This document shows, in pieces, positions 52,455-61,641 of a DNA stretch of 61,686 nt (the first letter of the stretch is position 1; each line of letters begins with the position of its first letter). The notes under the pieces were generated by a model. It saw nothing but the letters and a program-made list of their open reading frames with translations, was not told the DNA's origin and searched no databases. Origin of the DNA: Chlamydiota bacterium. GTDB taxonomy: Bacteria > Auribacterota > JACPWU01. The DNA lies in assembly GCA_016178055.1 (NCBI GenBank), contig JACOUC010000047.1, forward strand, positions 1-61,686. Reading direction: 5' to 3'. A program made the position numbers and the translations under genes.

Positions 52455-52529
52455 CGGAGGGGCTCGAACCCGCGACCTCCGCCGTGACAGCGCAGCACTC
52501 TAGCCAGAATTTCTCACAAACTTCCGTCA
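52452..52529 (-). pseudogene. Degenerate tRNA-Asp-like sequence
   Basis: On the minus strand a 7-bp acceptor-like stem (TGACGGA with TCCGTCA) encloses a GTC anticodon loop (CTGTCAC) and a normal GGTTCGAGC T-loop. The D arm does not fold, the anticodon stem has a G-G mismatch, and the T stem has too few bases on its 3' side. It has 78 bases, no CCA. I regard it as a decayed tRNA-Asp or a tRNA-derived repeat, not a working tRNA. Confidence 0.5.
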
Positions 52530-52545
52530 CGAAGCCGAGCGAGAG

Positions 52546-52636
52546 GTTTCCTGACGAGGCCGCAGGTCCAAAATGCCCGGAAGCATCGTTTGCACTATGT
52601 TGAGGACATTTTGGACCGAGAACGAAGTCAGGAAGC
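52546..52636. repeat. Palindromic repeat, related in design to family A
   Basis: Outer stem tttcctgac/gtcaggaa, inner stem ggtccaaaatg/cattttggacc. The order (outer stem, then ggtcc paired stem) copies family A, but the sequence differs. It lies after tilS. Confidence 0.6.
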
Positions 52637-52680
52637 CTTGAGTCGCCTTGTCCTCCAATGAAATACGCTCGAGCACTTGC

Positions 52681-54174
52681 TCACGGGATTGGCAATACGG
52701 GCAAGTACAATGTCCTTGAACATCTAACCATCCTAAGTCTGATCTCTAAAATTGTTTGAGTCTCTGGCTTCACCTTAAACGATTCTGAAATTCGGTATCC
52801 CCCCACCCAAAGAATTTTATCTTTAGATAAAAAAAGAGGGATTGCTTCCCGTAACGATCGAGGAATTTTCTGATCGATTAAAATCTCTTTTATTTTTTTG
52901 AAAGTCCCAAGGCCAATAGGATCATAAAGATCTCCCGCCTCACGTGAGCGAATGAGCAAAGAATCTACGCAAGACCCATCAAAATGTTCTACACGTTCTA
53001 CCTCTCCTTCCAGAGATAACTCTTCTAAAAAATTTCCCAATGAAACTTGATTTTTTCTCTCTTCTATCTCCTCTTCTTTCTTCATCCAACGAACGAAAAT
53101 TTCATACTTGAATGGATCCGTCAAAATCATTTTTTCACCCGGGATCAAGAGTGTTTGACAGGGAAATCCACTCTTCGCTTCTCTTTGCCCCATAAAAATT
53201 CGATCGAAGTCTAGCCAAACTTCCAGCCCTTGAGGAAGTTCAAGACTTCGACCTGATTGAGAAGAAGAAAGGAAGGATAAAACATTTTTGACATGAACAA
53301 ATGAAAGTTCTTCCCCCTTTGTCAGTTCTCGAAAGAGGTTTCGAATCAATCGTGTCTGAAGAGCCTGAGGCAAGATTTTAAAGGAATGTGCATTAAAAAA
53401 TAAATTTCGATCCTCCTTTTGAATTTCAGATGCCCTGATGCGTTGAATCTCGTCATTTAAATATTTGTTTTCACACTCGAGCGTTTCCGAAAGATGATTT
53501 AAGTGATCCACTACCTGAGGATTAAATTCTTTTTCTAAAAGAGGAATGAGCACCTTTCTCACCCGATTTCTTGTAAAAAAAAGGTTATCATTGGAAGCGT
53601 CTTCACGCCACTCAAGTTTTTTTTCTTTTAAATATTCCCTGAGTTCATTGCGAGAAATAAAAAGCAAGGGACGAATGAGAGTTAAAGGGCCTAAGGATCG
53701 GGCCGGTTTCATTCCTTGAAGTCCTTCAGGTCCTGTTCCTCTCAAAATTCTAAGCAGTATCGTTTCTGCCTGGTCTTCCCGTGTATGTCCCGCAGCAATC
53801 TTTTGAGCACCGCATGCTTGCGCCACCTCTTCAAAAAAAGAATATCTTGCATCTCGTGCTGTTTCCTCCAAAGAAAGATTTTCATCTTTGGCCAGAGTCT
53901 TAATATTCATTTTTTTCGAGAGGAATGGAAGACGAAGAGCCTCTGCTTCTTTTTGAACGAAGACACAGTCTTTCTGAGATTCATCCGGACGAAGTTGGTG
54001 ATCGAAATGGGTTACCAATAGATTGATTTCTAAACGCAAGCTTAAATCGTAGAGGAGATGAAGAAGAGCGATAGAATCCCCCCCACCTGAGACCCCAACC
54101 AACACCTTGTCGCCAGAATGGATCAGCTTTTTATTCTGAATATATTCAAATACACGATCCTGCAATGATTTCAT
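52681..54174 (-). CDS. tilS: tRNA(Ile)-lysidine synthase TilS
   Basis: 497 residues from the ATG at 54174 (AAAGGA upstream). Adds lysidine to the wobble C of tRNA-Ile(CAU). The PP-loop SGGGDSIALLHLL is near residue 32, followed by VTHFDHQLRPDE and AAGHTREDQAETILLRILRGTG. The C-terminal TilS domain (SREAGDLYDPIGLGTFKKIKEILID ... RYRISESF-type end) is present. The last 15 residues, after EIRLRM, look like readthrough into repeat DNA. Confidence 0.94.
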   Translation of the reverse strand: MKSLQDRVFEYIQNKKLIHSGDKVLVGVSGGGDSIALLHLLYDLSLRLEINLLVTHFDHQLRPDESQKDCVFVQKEAEALRLPFLSKKMNIKTLAKDENLSLEETARDARYSFFEEVAQACGAQKIAAGHTREDQAETILLRILRGTGPEGLQGMKPARSLGPLTLIRPLLFISRNELREYLKEKKLEWREDASNDNLFFTRNRVRKVLIPLLEKEFNPQVVDHLNHLSETLECENKYLNDEIQRIRASEIQKEDRNLFFNAHSFKILPQALQTRLIRNLFRELTKGEELSFVHVKNVLSFLSSSQSGRSLELPQGLEVWLDFDRIFMGQREAKSGFPCQTLLIPGEKMILTDPFKYEIFVRWMKKEEEIEERKNQVSLGNFLEELSLEGEVERVEHFDGSCVDSLLIRSREAGDLYDPIGLGTFKKIKEILIDQKIPRSLREAIPLFLSKDKILWVGGYRISESFKVKPETQTILEIRLRMVRCSRTLYLPVLPIP

Positions 54175-54274
54175 TTTATCCTTTGACGTTTCAAACTCCC
54201 TTTTGTACACTGGTTCTACCCATTTTTGGAACAAGAAATTTATTTGCCAATCGAAAGCCTAAAAGGAGGATAAA

Positions 54275-54589
54275 ATGGCCTATGTTATTACCGAAAAATG
54301 TTTAGGGGAGCGTTATGCATCTTGCGCTTCTGTTTGTCCTGTTGAATGCATTCACCCCGGTGATTACCAGGGAAAAGAATTCATGATCATTGATCCGGAA
54401 GTTTGCATCAGCTGCGGACTCTGCCTTCCTGAATGCCCCATCAATGCCATTGTTGATAGCGAAGATCAAGATCCAACCTGGGCAAAAATTAATATCGAAC
54501 TCACTCCATCCTATAAAGGAAATCCTCCTGCAACGGAAAGAGCCCGAAACGATCCTCCTCGAAGGCCCGATAATAAATTGGTTCAATAA
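54275..54589 (+). CDS. Ferredoxin with two 4Fe-4S sites
   Basis: 104 residues. Cysteines in CASVCPVECIHPGD and CISCGLCLPECPINAI. The N-terminus AYVITEKCLGERYASC and the C-terminal extension after ECPINAIVDSE resemble FdxA/YfhL-type ferredoxins, with one cluster probably of 3Fe or altered 4Fe type given the CLGERYASCASVCPVEC spacing. Strong AAGGAGG RBS. It stands alone. Confidence 0.9.
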   Translation: MAYVITEKCLGERYASCASVCPVECIHPGDYQGKEFMIIDPEVCISCGLCLPECPINAIVDSEDQDPTWAKINIELTPSYKGNPPATERARNDPPRRPDNKLVQ

Positions 54590-54610
54590 CCATTAAAGGC
54601 TGTTTGAGAA

Positions 54611-54698
54611 TGTAGGGGTCCGATTCACCTGTCCCGAGCTATGTCGAAGGATCGGACCCGTTCCTTGAGTGTCGGATCGCATGAATGCGACCCCTACA
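54611..54698. repeat. Two-hairpin palindromic repeat (tgtaggggtc ... gacccctaca)
   Basis: The outer 10-bp stem (54611-54620 with 54689-54698) encloses gggtccgat/atcggaccc and gtcgcat-type hairpins. Between the ferredoxin stop and a convergent permease gene, so it may serve as a two-way terminator. Confidence 0.6.
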
Positions 54699-54715
54699 AT
54701 GTCTCCCAACTCATT

Positions 54716-55876
54716 TCATTCCTCCCTTAATGCGGTTGCCATTTTAACCTTACAAGCCGATCGAGCGGGAAGAATCCCTCCAAGAAGGCCCATCACAAGC
54801 GCAAAAAGAAAAGCCTCAGAGAGAATTCCTAATGTCACTCGAAATTGAAAGGTGATTTCCGAAAACATCGGGCTTAAAGTGGTTAGGGAAATTCCATTGA
54901 CAACAAGTCCCATCAAAGATCCGACAAGGACCCCTCCCAAAGCAATGAGCCAAGACTCAATTAAAATAGCTAATAAGATATTTCTATTTTTAAATCCCAT
55001 AAATCGCAAAGTTGCAATTTCCTGAATTCTTCCTGCGACCGCAGCATACATTGTATTCATGCCACCAAAGATCGCCGCAATGGCCATGAGTAGTGCCACA
55101 ATATTGCCCAAAACGTGGATTTGAGAGAGGGCCTCGCTTTGCTCTTCATAATACTCAATCTCTCCCATGGCCTTGACATGGAGACGAGGATCATCCGTCA
55201 ACCTTTGATTAAGTTCCTTCTCTTCTTTTATACTTTTAAGCTTAATCGTCACGCAAGAAATTTGATCTTTCCTTTGATCTGACAATAAATCATTGAGATC
55301 CACCCAAATTTCAGAATCATAAGAGGTTCCATTCCCATCTAAAATTCCAACCACCGTCCATTCCCCACGGCTAAACCTCAAATGGTCTCCGACCCGATAT
55401 CCCCCCAACCTTTCAGCGACGGCCCGGCCCATGACCATCCCTGATCCAGCCAGATTAGAATGACCTTCGCTCACACGAACATTTTCATAAACTTTGAAAG
55501 CGATGGGAAGAACGCCTCGAAAACGTGTGGGTTTGCGTTGACCTCTTCCATTTTTAACAGGGATGGGAATTCCAATATGATATTCGGGAGAAACCAAGGG
55601 CTCACCTTTAGAGGTGGTCTTTGCTTCTGGAATCGCTTTAAGCTGAGTCAAAATCTCTCGATCTAAAACACTGAATTCAGTTGCAACACTTCCATCCCGC
55701 ATCAAAATGATATTATCCACTGAGCCCGTCGATATCACAGCCGACCGTATTCCTTCCGTAAAGGCCATGAGACAAATAAAAATGCCCACGGTGAGTCCCA
55801 TGCCAACAATGGTCATGGTCGTCGTTGTTTTACGAACCCATAAATTGCGAATGCTGTATTTTAAAGGCAAAGCCAT
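54716..55876 (-). CDS. ABC transporter permease (MacB/FtsX type)
   Basis: 386 residues. An N-terminal helix (TMTIVGMGLTVGIFICLMAF), a large periplasmic domain (about 45-255), then three helices (HVLGNIVALLMAIAAIFGGMN, LLAILIESWLIALGGVLVGSLMGL, ILSEAFLFALVMGLLGGILPA). FtsX C-terminal motif AAVAGRIQEIATLRFMGFKNR. It is the last gene of the exporter group, 212 bp after the other permease. Confidence 0.9.
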   Translation of the reverse strand: MALPLKYSIRNLWVRKTTTTMTIVGMGLTVGIFICLMAFTEGIRSAVISTGSVDNIILMRDGSVATEFSVLDREILTQLKAIPEAKTTSKGEPLVSPEYHIGIPIPVKNGRGQRKPTRFRGVLPIAFKVYENVRVSEGHSNLAGSGMVMGRAVAERLGGYRVGDHLRFSRGEWTVVGILDGNGTSYDSEIWVDLNDLLSDQRKDQISCVTIKLKSIKEEKELNQRLTDDPRLHVKAMGEIEYYEEQSEALSQIHVLGNIVALLMAIAAIFGGMNTMYAAVAGRIQEIATLRFMGFKNRNILLAILIESWLIALGGVLVGSLMGLVVNGISLTTLSPMFSEITFQFRVTLGILSEAFLFALVMGLLGGILPARSACKVKMATALREE

Positions 55877-55914
55877 AATTTAATGTGCCTATGTATGAAT
55901 AAGTTTTGACACCA

Positions 55915-56050
55915 ACTGTAAAAATCCAAAAATCAAACATCAAAAATCAAAATGACAAATCAAAATTTAAAATGTCTCCCTTTAGTAGCATTTTAAATTT
56001 TGGATTTTAATATGTCATTTTGCATTTTGATTTTTGGATTTTAAATTTAT
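55915..56050. repeat. Long palindromic word repeat between permease genes
   Basis: One side reads aaaatccaaaaatcaaacatcaaaaatcaaaatgacaaatcaaaatttaaaatg; the other is nearly its reverse complement (cattttaaattttggattttaatatgtcattttgcattttgatttttggatttt). It forms a long imperfect hairpin. The same words occur at 12476 and 59268. Confidence 0.7.
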
Positions 56051-56088
56051 TAAAACTAAAACCTAGACCCTTATCCTTTATCGCTTAT

Positions 56089-57243
56089 TTATCCCACTCT
56101 TCTTAACGTATTTGTAATCGAAAGCCTCGCAGCATGAAGGGCAGGAACGAGTCCGCTTGAGAAACCAATAGCGATAGAAATGATGAGCCCTATGGCTAGC
56201 GTTTCTGGATCCACCACAAAATAGCTAAAAGGTCCCAATCTTAAAGAGACCCCATAAAATTTAAAGAAAAAATAAGCTCCAAAAGAACCCAGAGCTCCCC
56301 CGACAAAGGAAAGCAAGGTCGACTCTGACAGCAATAAACTTAAAATGAGTTGGCGGGTAAAACCCAAACTCTTTAAAACAGCAACCTCGCGAGAGCGCTC
56401 CCGCATCGACATTGCAATGGCATTGGCCGTAATTGAAACACTGGAAACAATCACCAAAAAAGAAATGGTTCGAATAATCCATTCAATGGGACTAAAAGAA
56501 GACATAAAATCGCTGAACGCAGCTTTTTCAGTTAAAGTTTCTGTCTGGACAGGCCGATTCTCGAACATCTTGTCGATTTGGGATGACAAATGGGCAATCA
56601 CATCTAAGCTAGGGATTCGAATGGCCACACTGTGCGCAACATCTGGACGGCCCAAGACCTCATTCAAATAATCATAATGAAGAAGAATATTATCCGCTGC
56701 AATCCCGCTGGGAACCACTCCTACAATTTTAACTTCAAGCCTCGCATTCGCATTGGCCGCATCAAGTGTCACGATATGACCCACCTTCCACCCATAACGA
56801 TCCATCACCTGTTTTCCAACCAAGGCAACGGTTCGGTCTCCCTTTTTAAAAGCCTCGCGCTCAACTTCAGGAATGTCCTTAAAATCCTTTCTCATCCAAT
56901 CAATCCCTTGTGGTGTAATCGAAATGGTAAAGATCGGTTCTTCCCCCTCTTTCTTGGGTCGAATAATCACAAAAAGATTGGTGGATAAATCCAACACCTC
57001 TGGAATTTTACGAATTTCACCGATATAAGAAAGCGGAACTCCCCCATTCATAAAGGTGGCATGCCTATCTCGAGTAATCACGACCAAATTCTTTTCTGTT
57101 TCAGTCATAAATCTGCGGAGGGTCGATAGCACACAATCCAAAGCACAAAAAAGAAAGAGGGAAACCCCAATATTAAGAAGGGTCAAAAAACTCCTCCGCT
57201 TACTTCTAAAGATATTTCTAATAATTAAAGGGATGAAACGCAT
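56089..57243 (-). CDS. ABC transporter permease (MacB/FtsX type)
   Basis: 384 residues. Similar plan to the neighbour: N-terminal helix (SFLTLLNIGVSLFLFCALDCVL), periplasmic MacB-like domain, and the FtsX part with AIAMSMRERSREVAVLKSLGFTRQLILSLLLSE. Its ATG is three bases after the ATP-binding gene. Two different permeases suggest a heterodimer. Confidence 0.92.
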   Translation of the reverse strand: MRFIPLIIRNIFRSKRRSFLTLLNIGVSLFLFCALDCVLSTLRRFMTETEKNLVVITRDRHATFMNGGVPLSYIGEIRKIPEVLDLSTNLFVIIRPKKEGEEPIFTISITPQGIDWMRKDFKDIPEVEREAFKKGDRTVALVGKQVMDRYGWKVGHIVTLDAANANARLEVKIVGVVPSGIAADNILLHYDYLNEVLGRPDVAHSVAIRIPSLDVIAHLSSQIDKMFENRPVQTETLTEKAAFSDFMSSFSPIEWIIRTISFLVIVSSVSITANAIAMSMRERSREVAVLKSLGFTRQLILSLLLSESTLLSFVGGALGSFGAYFFFKFYGVSLRLGPFSYFVVDPETLAIGLIISIAIGFSSGLVPALHAARLSITNTLRRVG

Positions 57244-57245
57244 TT

Positions 57246-57935
57246 TTACTGTCCCCTTTCCACCAAATCTCCCTTTTCCAAATGGAGGGTTTTCTTTGCA
57301 TGAGAAGCCGCCTTTGGATCATGGGTCACCATCAGAATTGTCTTTTTGAACTCTTGATTCAAGAGTTCAAGAAGTCTCAAGATTTCTTGAGCGGACTTAG
57401 CATCTAAGTCTCCGGTCGGCTCATCGGCCAAGACAATTTTAGGATCCGCTACAATCGCTCGAGCAATGGCCACCCGCTGCTCCTCTCCCCCTGAAAGTTG
57501 ATTGGGAAGATGTTTCATTCGGGCCTCTAGCCCAACAATGGTGAGCACCGTCTTCACCCGTTGGGCCCGTTCAGCCTTCGACATTTTGAGGAGTAAAAGA
57601 GGAAGTTCCACATTTTCAAAAGCGGTGAGAACAGGAATTAAATAATAAAACTGAAAAATAAAACCAACTCGCCTCGACCGCCAGGCCGCTAATTGAGTTT
57701 CTGAAAAGGGAGTGATATCCGTATCTTGAATAATCACTTGCCCCGTACTGGGCTTGTCAATTCCAGCGATCAGATTAAGAAGCGTTGATTTTCCGGATCC
57801 TGAAGGGCCCATCAAGGCTAAAAATTCACCTTCCGTAACGGATAAATCCAGGTCCTGTAAGACATGAAGCCGTTCACTGCCTCTTGAGAATTCCTTGCTC
57901 ACTCCTTTAAGCTGAATAATGCTATCTGTGTCCAT
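57246..57935 (-). CDS. ABC transporter ATP-binding protein (MacB/LolD type)
   Basis: 229 residues. Walker [19 protein letters not shown] near residue 39, Q-loop [10 protein letters not shown], signature [16 protein letters not shown], Walker [17 protein letters not shown]-loop MVTHDPKAA. The usual LSGGQ is LSGGE here, as in a number of relatives. Drives the two permeases. Confidence 0.95.
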   Translation of the reverse strand: MDTDSIIQLKGVSKEFSRGSERLHVLQDLDLSVTEGEFLALMGPSGSGKSTLLNLIAGIDKPSTGQVIIQDTDITPFSETQLAAWRSRRVGFIFQFYYLIPVLTAFENVELPLLLLKMSKAERAQRVKTVLTIVGLEARMKHLPNQLSGGEEQRVAIARAIVADPKIVLADEPTGDLDAKSAQEILRLLELLNQEFKKTILMVTHDPKAASHAKKTLHLEKGDLVERGQ

Positions 57936-57952
57936 GATCTTCCTTCTCTTTC

Positions 57953-59119
57953 CTATTTCACTCTGACCCTGACCTTGATCCCATCTGAAAGAACCTTTTC
58001 GCTTTTAATAATCAATCGATCTCCCTCAGCCAATCCTGATTTCACCTCGCACGATTCACCTTCCTTCGCGGAAGAGAGCTCTATCCATTTCTGAATGGCC
58101 TTCCCATCGTTCAAAATGAAAACAGAGGGTGATCCATCTTTTTGAACCGCTGATGCGGGAATCAAAATTCTGGGCGTCAAACTTTCTTCAGACACCTTTT
58201 TTTCAGACAAGAACGTCAACTTTGCGCTCATCTGAGGCTTTAGCTTTTCATCCCGATCCAAAATTTTTACCTTCACTTGAACCGTTCCCTTTTGCCGATT
58301 AGCCATCGGTGCAATCTCCTCGACTTCTCCTTTATAGGATTGACGCCCCGTCGCATCCACCGAAACCACGACCCCTTGTCCAAGATCAATTTGATGCACA
58401 TCAGATTCAGAAATATCGGCCTCCACTTGTAAATGATTTAAGTCCGCAAGCTTGTAAATCCCTGTGTCTTTCCCAGCCTGAAGTTCAAGATTGGGATTTA
58501 CAATTTCCCCAATCTCTGACAAGCGTTCCAAAACAATTCCATCGATCGGAGAAATAATCTGGGTGTTTTTCCATTGTGCCTCCGCCAATTTTTTTTGAGC
58601 CTTTTTAACGTGAAAATCTGTTTTTGAACGGTCAAAATCAGCCTGACTAATCACTTTTTCAGCAAATAAATTTTGCGCCCTCTTTAAATTCGATTGAGCT
58701 TCTTTCAAATTTGCTTTTGCCAATTCTAGTTGCGCTTCTGCTTCATCATCATCCAATCGAGCAAGAAGATCACCCAACTTTACATGAGCCCCTTCTTCAA
58801 AAAACATCTCCTTCAAGCGACCTGGAATTTTTGGCCCAATCACTGCCTCCGTTTTAGAAATAACATACCCTCCTGCAGTTAGAATCTGAGAGTTTGAAAA
58901 GGGGCGAGATAGGGATATTTCCATCACTTCAACTTCAATGGGGCGGGTCGTTCTAAAAGCTCTTAAAGAAAGACCTGCCGCACATAAAAGCCCAACAACC
59001 AGAAACCATTTCCATGGAATTTTCCATTTTGATTGAGGCTTCGTAACAGAAGAAGCCTCATCTTGAATCACCAAACGTTTCAAATTGCGAAGCCTCACAT
59101 CATCTTTGGTTTCATCCAT
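57953..59119 (-). CDS. Periplasmic adaptor (membrane fusion) protein, MacA-like
   Basis: 388 residues. A single N-terminal membrane helix (WFLVVGLLCAAGLSLRAF), then barrel-sandwich and coiled-coil parts (KIPGRLKEMFFEEGAHVKLGDLLARLDDDEAEAQLELAKANLKEAQSNLKRAQNLF), then IISPIDGIVLERLSEIGEIV. Fits RND/MacA-type adaptors. First gene of the exporter operon; an outer-membrane channel must be supplied from elsewhere. Confidence 0.92.
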   Translation of the reverse strand: MDETKDDVRLRNLKRLVIQDEASSVTKPQSKWKIPWKWFLVVGLLCAAGLSLRAFRTTRPIEVEVMEISLSRPFSNSQILTAGGYVISKTEAVIGPKIPGRLKEMFFEEGAHVKLGDLLARLDDDEAEAQLELAKANLKEAQSNLKRAQNLFAEKVISQADFDRSKTDFHVKKAQKKLAEAQWKNTQIISPIDGIVLERLSEIGEIVNPNLELQAGKDTGIYKLADLNHLQVEADISESDVHQIDLGQGVVVSVDATGRQSYKGEVEEIAPMANRQKGTVQVKVKILDRDEKLKPQMSAKLTFLSEKKVSEESLTPRILIPASAVQKDGSPSVFILNDGKAIQKWIELSSAKEGESCEVKSGLAEGDRLIIKSEKVLSDGIKVRVRVK

Positions 59120-59159
59120 ACAGTTTTCATTATACTGTAGAAAGAAAAAGAATATAGAT

Positions 59160-59400
59160 TAAAATAAACTGTAAGCGATAAGCGATAAGTGGTAAGTTTA
59201 AGTGGGTTGTATTAGGAATGGAAAGAGTATATAAACATAGACATACTCGTTTTCGTAGCTAATTTAAAACTCAAAAATCAAAATGCAAAATGACATATTA
59301 AAATCCAAAATTTCTAGTGCTATTGCAAGGAAAATATTTTAAGTTTTACATTGTCCGACAAGATTTTTGATGATTGATTTTTGGATTTTCATGGTGGAGA
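59160..59400. repeat. Spacer with word repeats before thiG
   Basis: Two elements: tandem gataagcgataagtggtaag words at 59168-59198, and the aatcaaaatgcaaaatgacatattaaaatccaaaat palindrome at 59268-59390. I looked for a TPP riboswitch and saw none of its conserved loops. Confidence 0.5.
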
Positions 59401-59407
59401 TACATCA

Positions 59408-60208
59408 ATGAACAATGAGTTAACCTATACAAATCAATCTCTCAAAATTGCTAACCGTATTTTCCGCTCAAGACTTTTGATTGGAACAGGAAAATTCTCT
59501 TCCGGGAAAATCATGGCTGAAGCGATTGAAGCTTCAGGAGCAGAGTTGGTTACAGTGGCTCTGAGACGAGTCGATCTGACCCATCCTGAAGAAAATATTT
59601 TGTCATTTATTGACCCCAAAAAATACCTCCTTCTCCCTAATACTTCTGGAGCACAAACGGCTGAGGAAGCGGTACGGCTAGCCAGACTGGCTCGAGCCGC
59701 TGAGATTTCAAATTGGATAAAATTAGAAGTTACCCCTGATCCCCGCTATCTTCTTCCAGACCCGATTGAGACCCTAAAAGCTGCTGAAATTCTCGTGAAA
59801 GAAAATTTTGTTGTCCTTCCTTATATCCATGCCGATCCTATTCTCGCAAAACGTCTCGAAGAAGTGGGGACAGCAACGGTCATGCCCCTGGGGTCCCCCA
59901 TCGGATCGAATCAAGGAATTCGAACCAAAGAATCCATTCAAATTATCATTGAACAAGCTAAAATCCCTGTCGTGGTAGACGCAGGCCTTGGAAGTGCATC
60001 GGACGGCGCTGAAGCCATGGAAATGGGAGCTGACGCTGTTTTGATTAATACCGCCATTGCGACATCTCTTAATCCTGTCCTCATGGCTACTGCATTTAAG
60101 CTTGGGGTAGAGGCTGGACGAAAGGCTTTTGAGGCTGGGCTTTCGCCTCGTCGTTCTACCGCTCAAGCTTCAAGCCCACTGACAGGTTTTTTGGAGCCTG
60201 TTTCATGA
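59408..60208 (+). CDS. thiG: Thiazole synthase ThiG
   Basis: 266 residues from the ATG at 59408 (GGAGA seven bases upstream). ThiG forms the thiazole ring of thiamine from deoxyxylulose phosphate, dehydroglycine and ThiS thiocarboxylate. Seen: [16 protein letters not shown], the Schiff-base lysine in [16 protein letters not shown], and [13 protein letters not shown], then [30 protein letters not shown]. It overlaps thiH by four bases. Confidence 0.97.
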   Translation: MNNELTYTNQSLKIANRIFRSRLLIGTGKFSSGKIMAEAIEASGAELVTVALRRVDLTHPEENILSFIDPKKYLLLPNTSGAQTAEEAVRLARLARAAEISNWIKLEVTPDPRYLLPDPIETLKAAEILVKENFVVLPYIHADPILAKRLEEVGTATVMPLGSPIGSNQGIRTKESIQIIIEQAKIPVVVDAGLGSASDGAEAMEMGADAVLINTAIATSLNPVLMATAFKLGVEAGRKAFEAGLSPRRSTAQASSPLTGFLEPVS

Positions 60209-61314
60209 GTTTCGCTTCTATTCTCGAAAAGCTTCCTCTGGACCTCTTCGTAAAAATTTTACAAGAAACGACCCCTGAAAAAGTGAAACAAAGCCTGAAT
60301 GCTCCTATCAAAAAAATAGAAGATTTCATTCATCTCATTTCTCCTGCGGCAACTCAATCTCTTGAGAAAATGGCCCAGGCTTCTCACGAACTTACGCTTC
60401 AGCGATTTGGACGCATCATTCAATTTTATGCTCCCCTCTACGTTTCCAATGAATGTGTCGACACGTGCACATATTGTGGGTTTAACCGTGAAAATGAAAT
60501 TGTCCGTTTGACCCTCAAACCTTTAGAAGTTCTGAAAGAAGCTCGTTTTCTGATGAAACAAGGATTTCGCCATCTCCTATTGGTTTCAGGAGAACATCCC
60601 CGATCCACCCCTCCTGAATATATTGCGGAAGTCACTCGACTCCTCCATAAAGAAGTTTCTTCTCTTTCTCTTGAGCTTGCGCCACAGACCGAGGAAATTT
60701 ACCGTCAATGGGTTCTTGCAGGGGCTGATGGATTGGTGGTCTATCAGGAAACGTATCAAAAAGACATGTATGCCCAAGTTCATTTGGCTGGAAAAAAGAA
60801 AAATTTTCTCTGGCGCTTAGAGACTCCTGAACGGGGAGCGGCTGCCGGAATGAAACGTCTTGGGATTGGAGCCCTGCTTGGACTTTCAGACTGGAGAAAA
60901 GATGCCATTGCTTTAGTCACTCACGCCCAATACCTTCTTAAAACATGCTGGCGATCAAGCCTGACCATCAGCATCCCCAGAATTCGGCCTGCTGTAGGCG
61001 GTTTTACCCCTGAATATTTCATTTCTGATCGCGAATTTACCCAACTTATTTGTGCCCTCAGGCTTTGCCTACCCGATGTAGGGATTGTCCTTTCGACAAG
61101 GGAACATCCCAAACTTCGCAACGGACTTATTTCCTTGGGTGTTACCCAGATCAGCGCCGGTTCCAGAACCGAACCCGGTGGTTATGAAAATCCCAATGCT
61201 GCCGGCGAACAATTTGAAATTGAGGATACCCGTAGCCCCCAAGAAATGGCTGAAACTGTACGCAAGCTTGGATATGAAGCTGTTTGGAAAGATTGGGATG
61301 GGGCACTCAATTAA
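60205..61314 (+). CDS. thiH: 2-iminoacetate synthase ThiH
   Basis: 369 residues. Radical-SAM enzyme that cleaves tyrosine to give dehydroglycine and p-cresol. The CxxxCxxC motif is in [18 protein letters not shown] near residue 90. End [16 protein letters not shown] is typical. The use of ThiH, not the oxygen-dependent ThiO, suits an anaerobic or facultative life. ATGA overlap with thiG. Confidence 0.96.
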   Translation: MSFASILEKLPLDLFVKILQETTPEKVKQSLNAPIKKIEDFIHLISPAATQSLEKMAQASHELTLQRFGRIIQFYAPLYVSNECVDTCTYCGFNRENEIVRLTLKPLEVLKEARFLMKQGFRHLLLVSGEHPRSTPPEYIAEVTRLLHKEVSSLSLELAPQTEEIYRQWVLAGADGLVVYQETYQKDMYAQVHLAGKKKNFLWRLETPERGAAAGMKRLGIGALLGLSDWRKDAIALVTHAQYLLKTCWRSSLTISIPRIRPAVGGFTPEYFISDREFTQLICALRLCLPDVGIVLSTREHPKLRNGLISLGVTQISAGSRTEPGGYENPNAAGEQFEIEDTRSPQEMAETVRKLGYEAVWKDWDGALN

Positions 61315-61430
61315 AATTTCGGATTTCGAATTGCGAACTTCGGATTTAAAAACAAAAGTTATTTTTTGCTTTCTAAATATTCATTCCTAACATCCGAGAT
61401 TCGACATCCGAAATCCGAAATGAATAAAAG
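61315..61430. repeat. Palindromic word repeat (tcggatttcgaattgcg)
   Basis: ttcggatttcgaattgcgaacttcggatt on one side matches ccgagattcgacatccgaaatccgaaat on the other. The same words return at 61645-61680 behind thiS. Confidence 0.55.
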
Positions 61431-61440
61431 AGGAACAATT

Positions 61441-61641
61441 ATGGAAATTATTCTCAATGGTCAGAAGAAAATATTAGATAAAAAAATGTCGCTCATCGAA
61501 TTGATTCATCAACTCGGGTTAGACGAAAAATGGGTGGTAGCAGAATTGAATGGCGAAGCCCTCATTAAAAAGGATTATGTTCAAACTTTTCTTTCAGCGG
61601 GGGACCATATCGAACTGGTCCGTGCGGTTTCAGGAGGATGA
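61441..61641 (+). CDS. thiS: Sulfur carrier protein ThiS
   Basis: 66 residues, ending in the required Gly-Gly (RAVSGG), which is adenylated and thiocarboxylated. Ubiquitin-like fold: MEIILNGQKKILDKKMSLIELIHQLGL, then VVAELNGEALIKKDY. The usual activator ThiF is not in the window. AGAGGAA lies before the ATG. Confidence 0.93.
   Translation: MEIILNGQKKILDKKMSLIELIHQLGLDEKWVVAELNGEALIKKDYVQTFLSAGDHIELVRAVSGG

Noticed and set aside
52452-52529. Functional tRNA-Asp
   Set aside because: D arm does not fold, anticodon stem has a mismatch and the T stem is short.
55915-56050. CRISPR array in repeat-rich spacers
   Set aside because: Repeats are 7-10 bases, imperfect and palindromic, without regular unique spacers or cas genes.
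59120-59407. TPP riboswitch before thiG
   Set aside because: None of the conserved loop sequences is visible; the spacer is word repeats.
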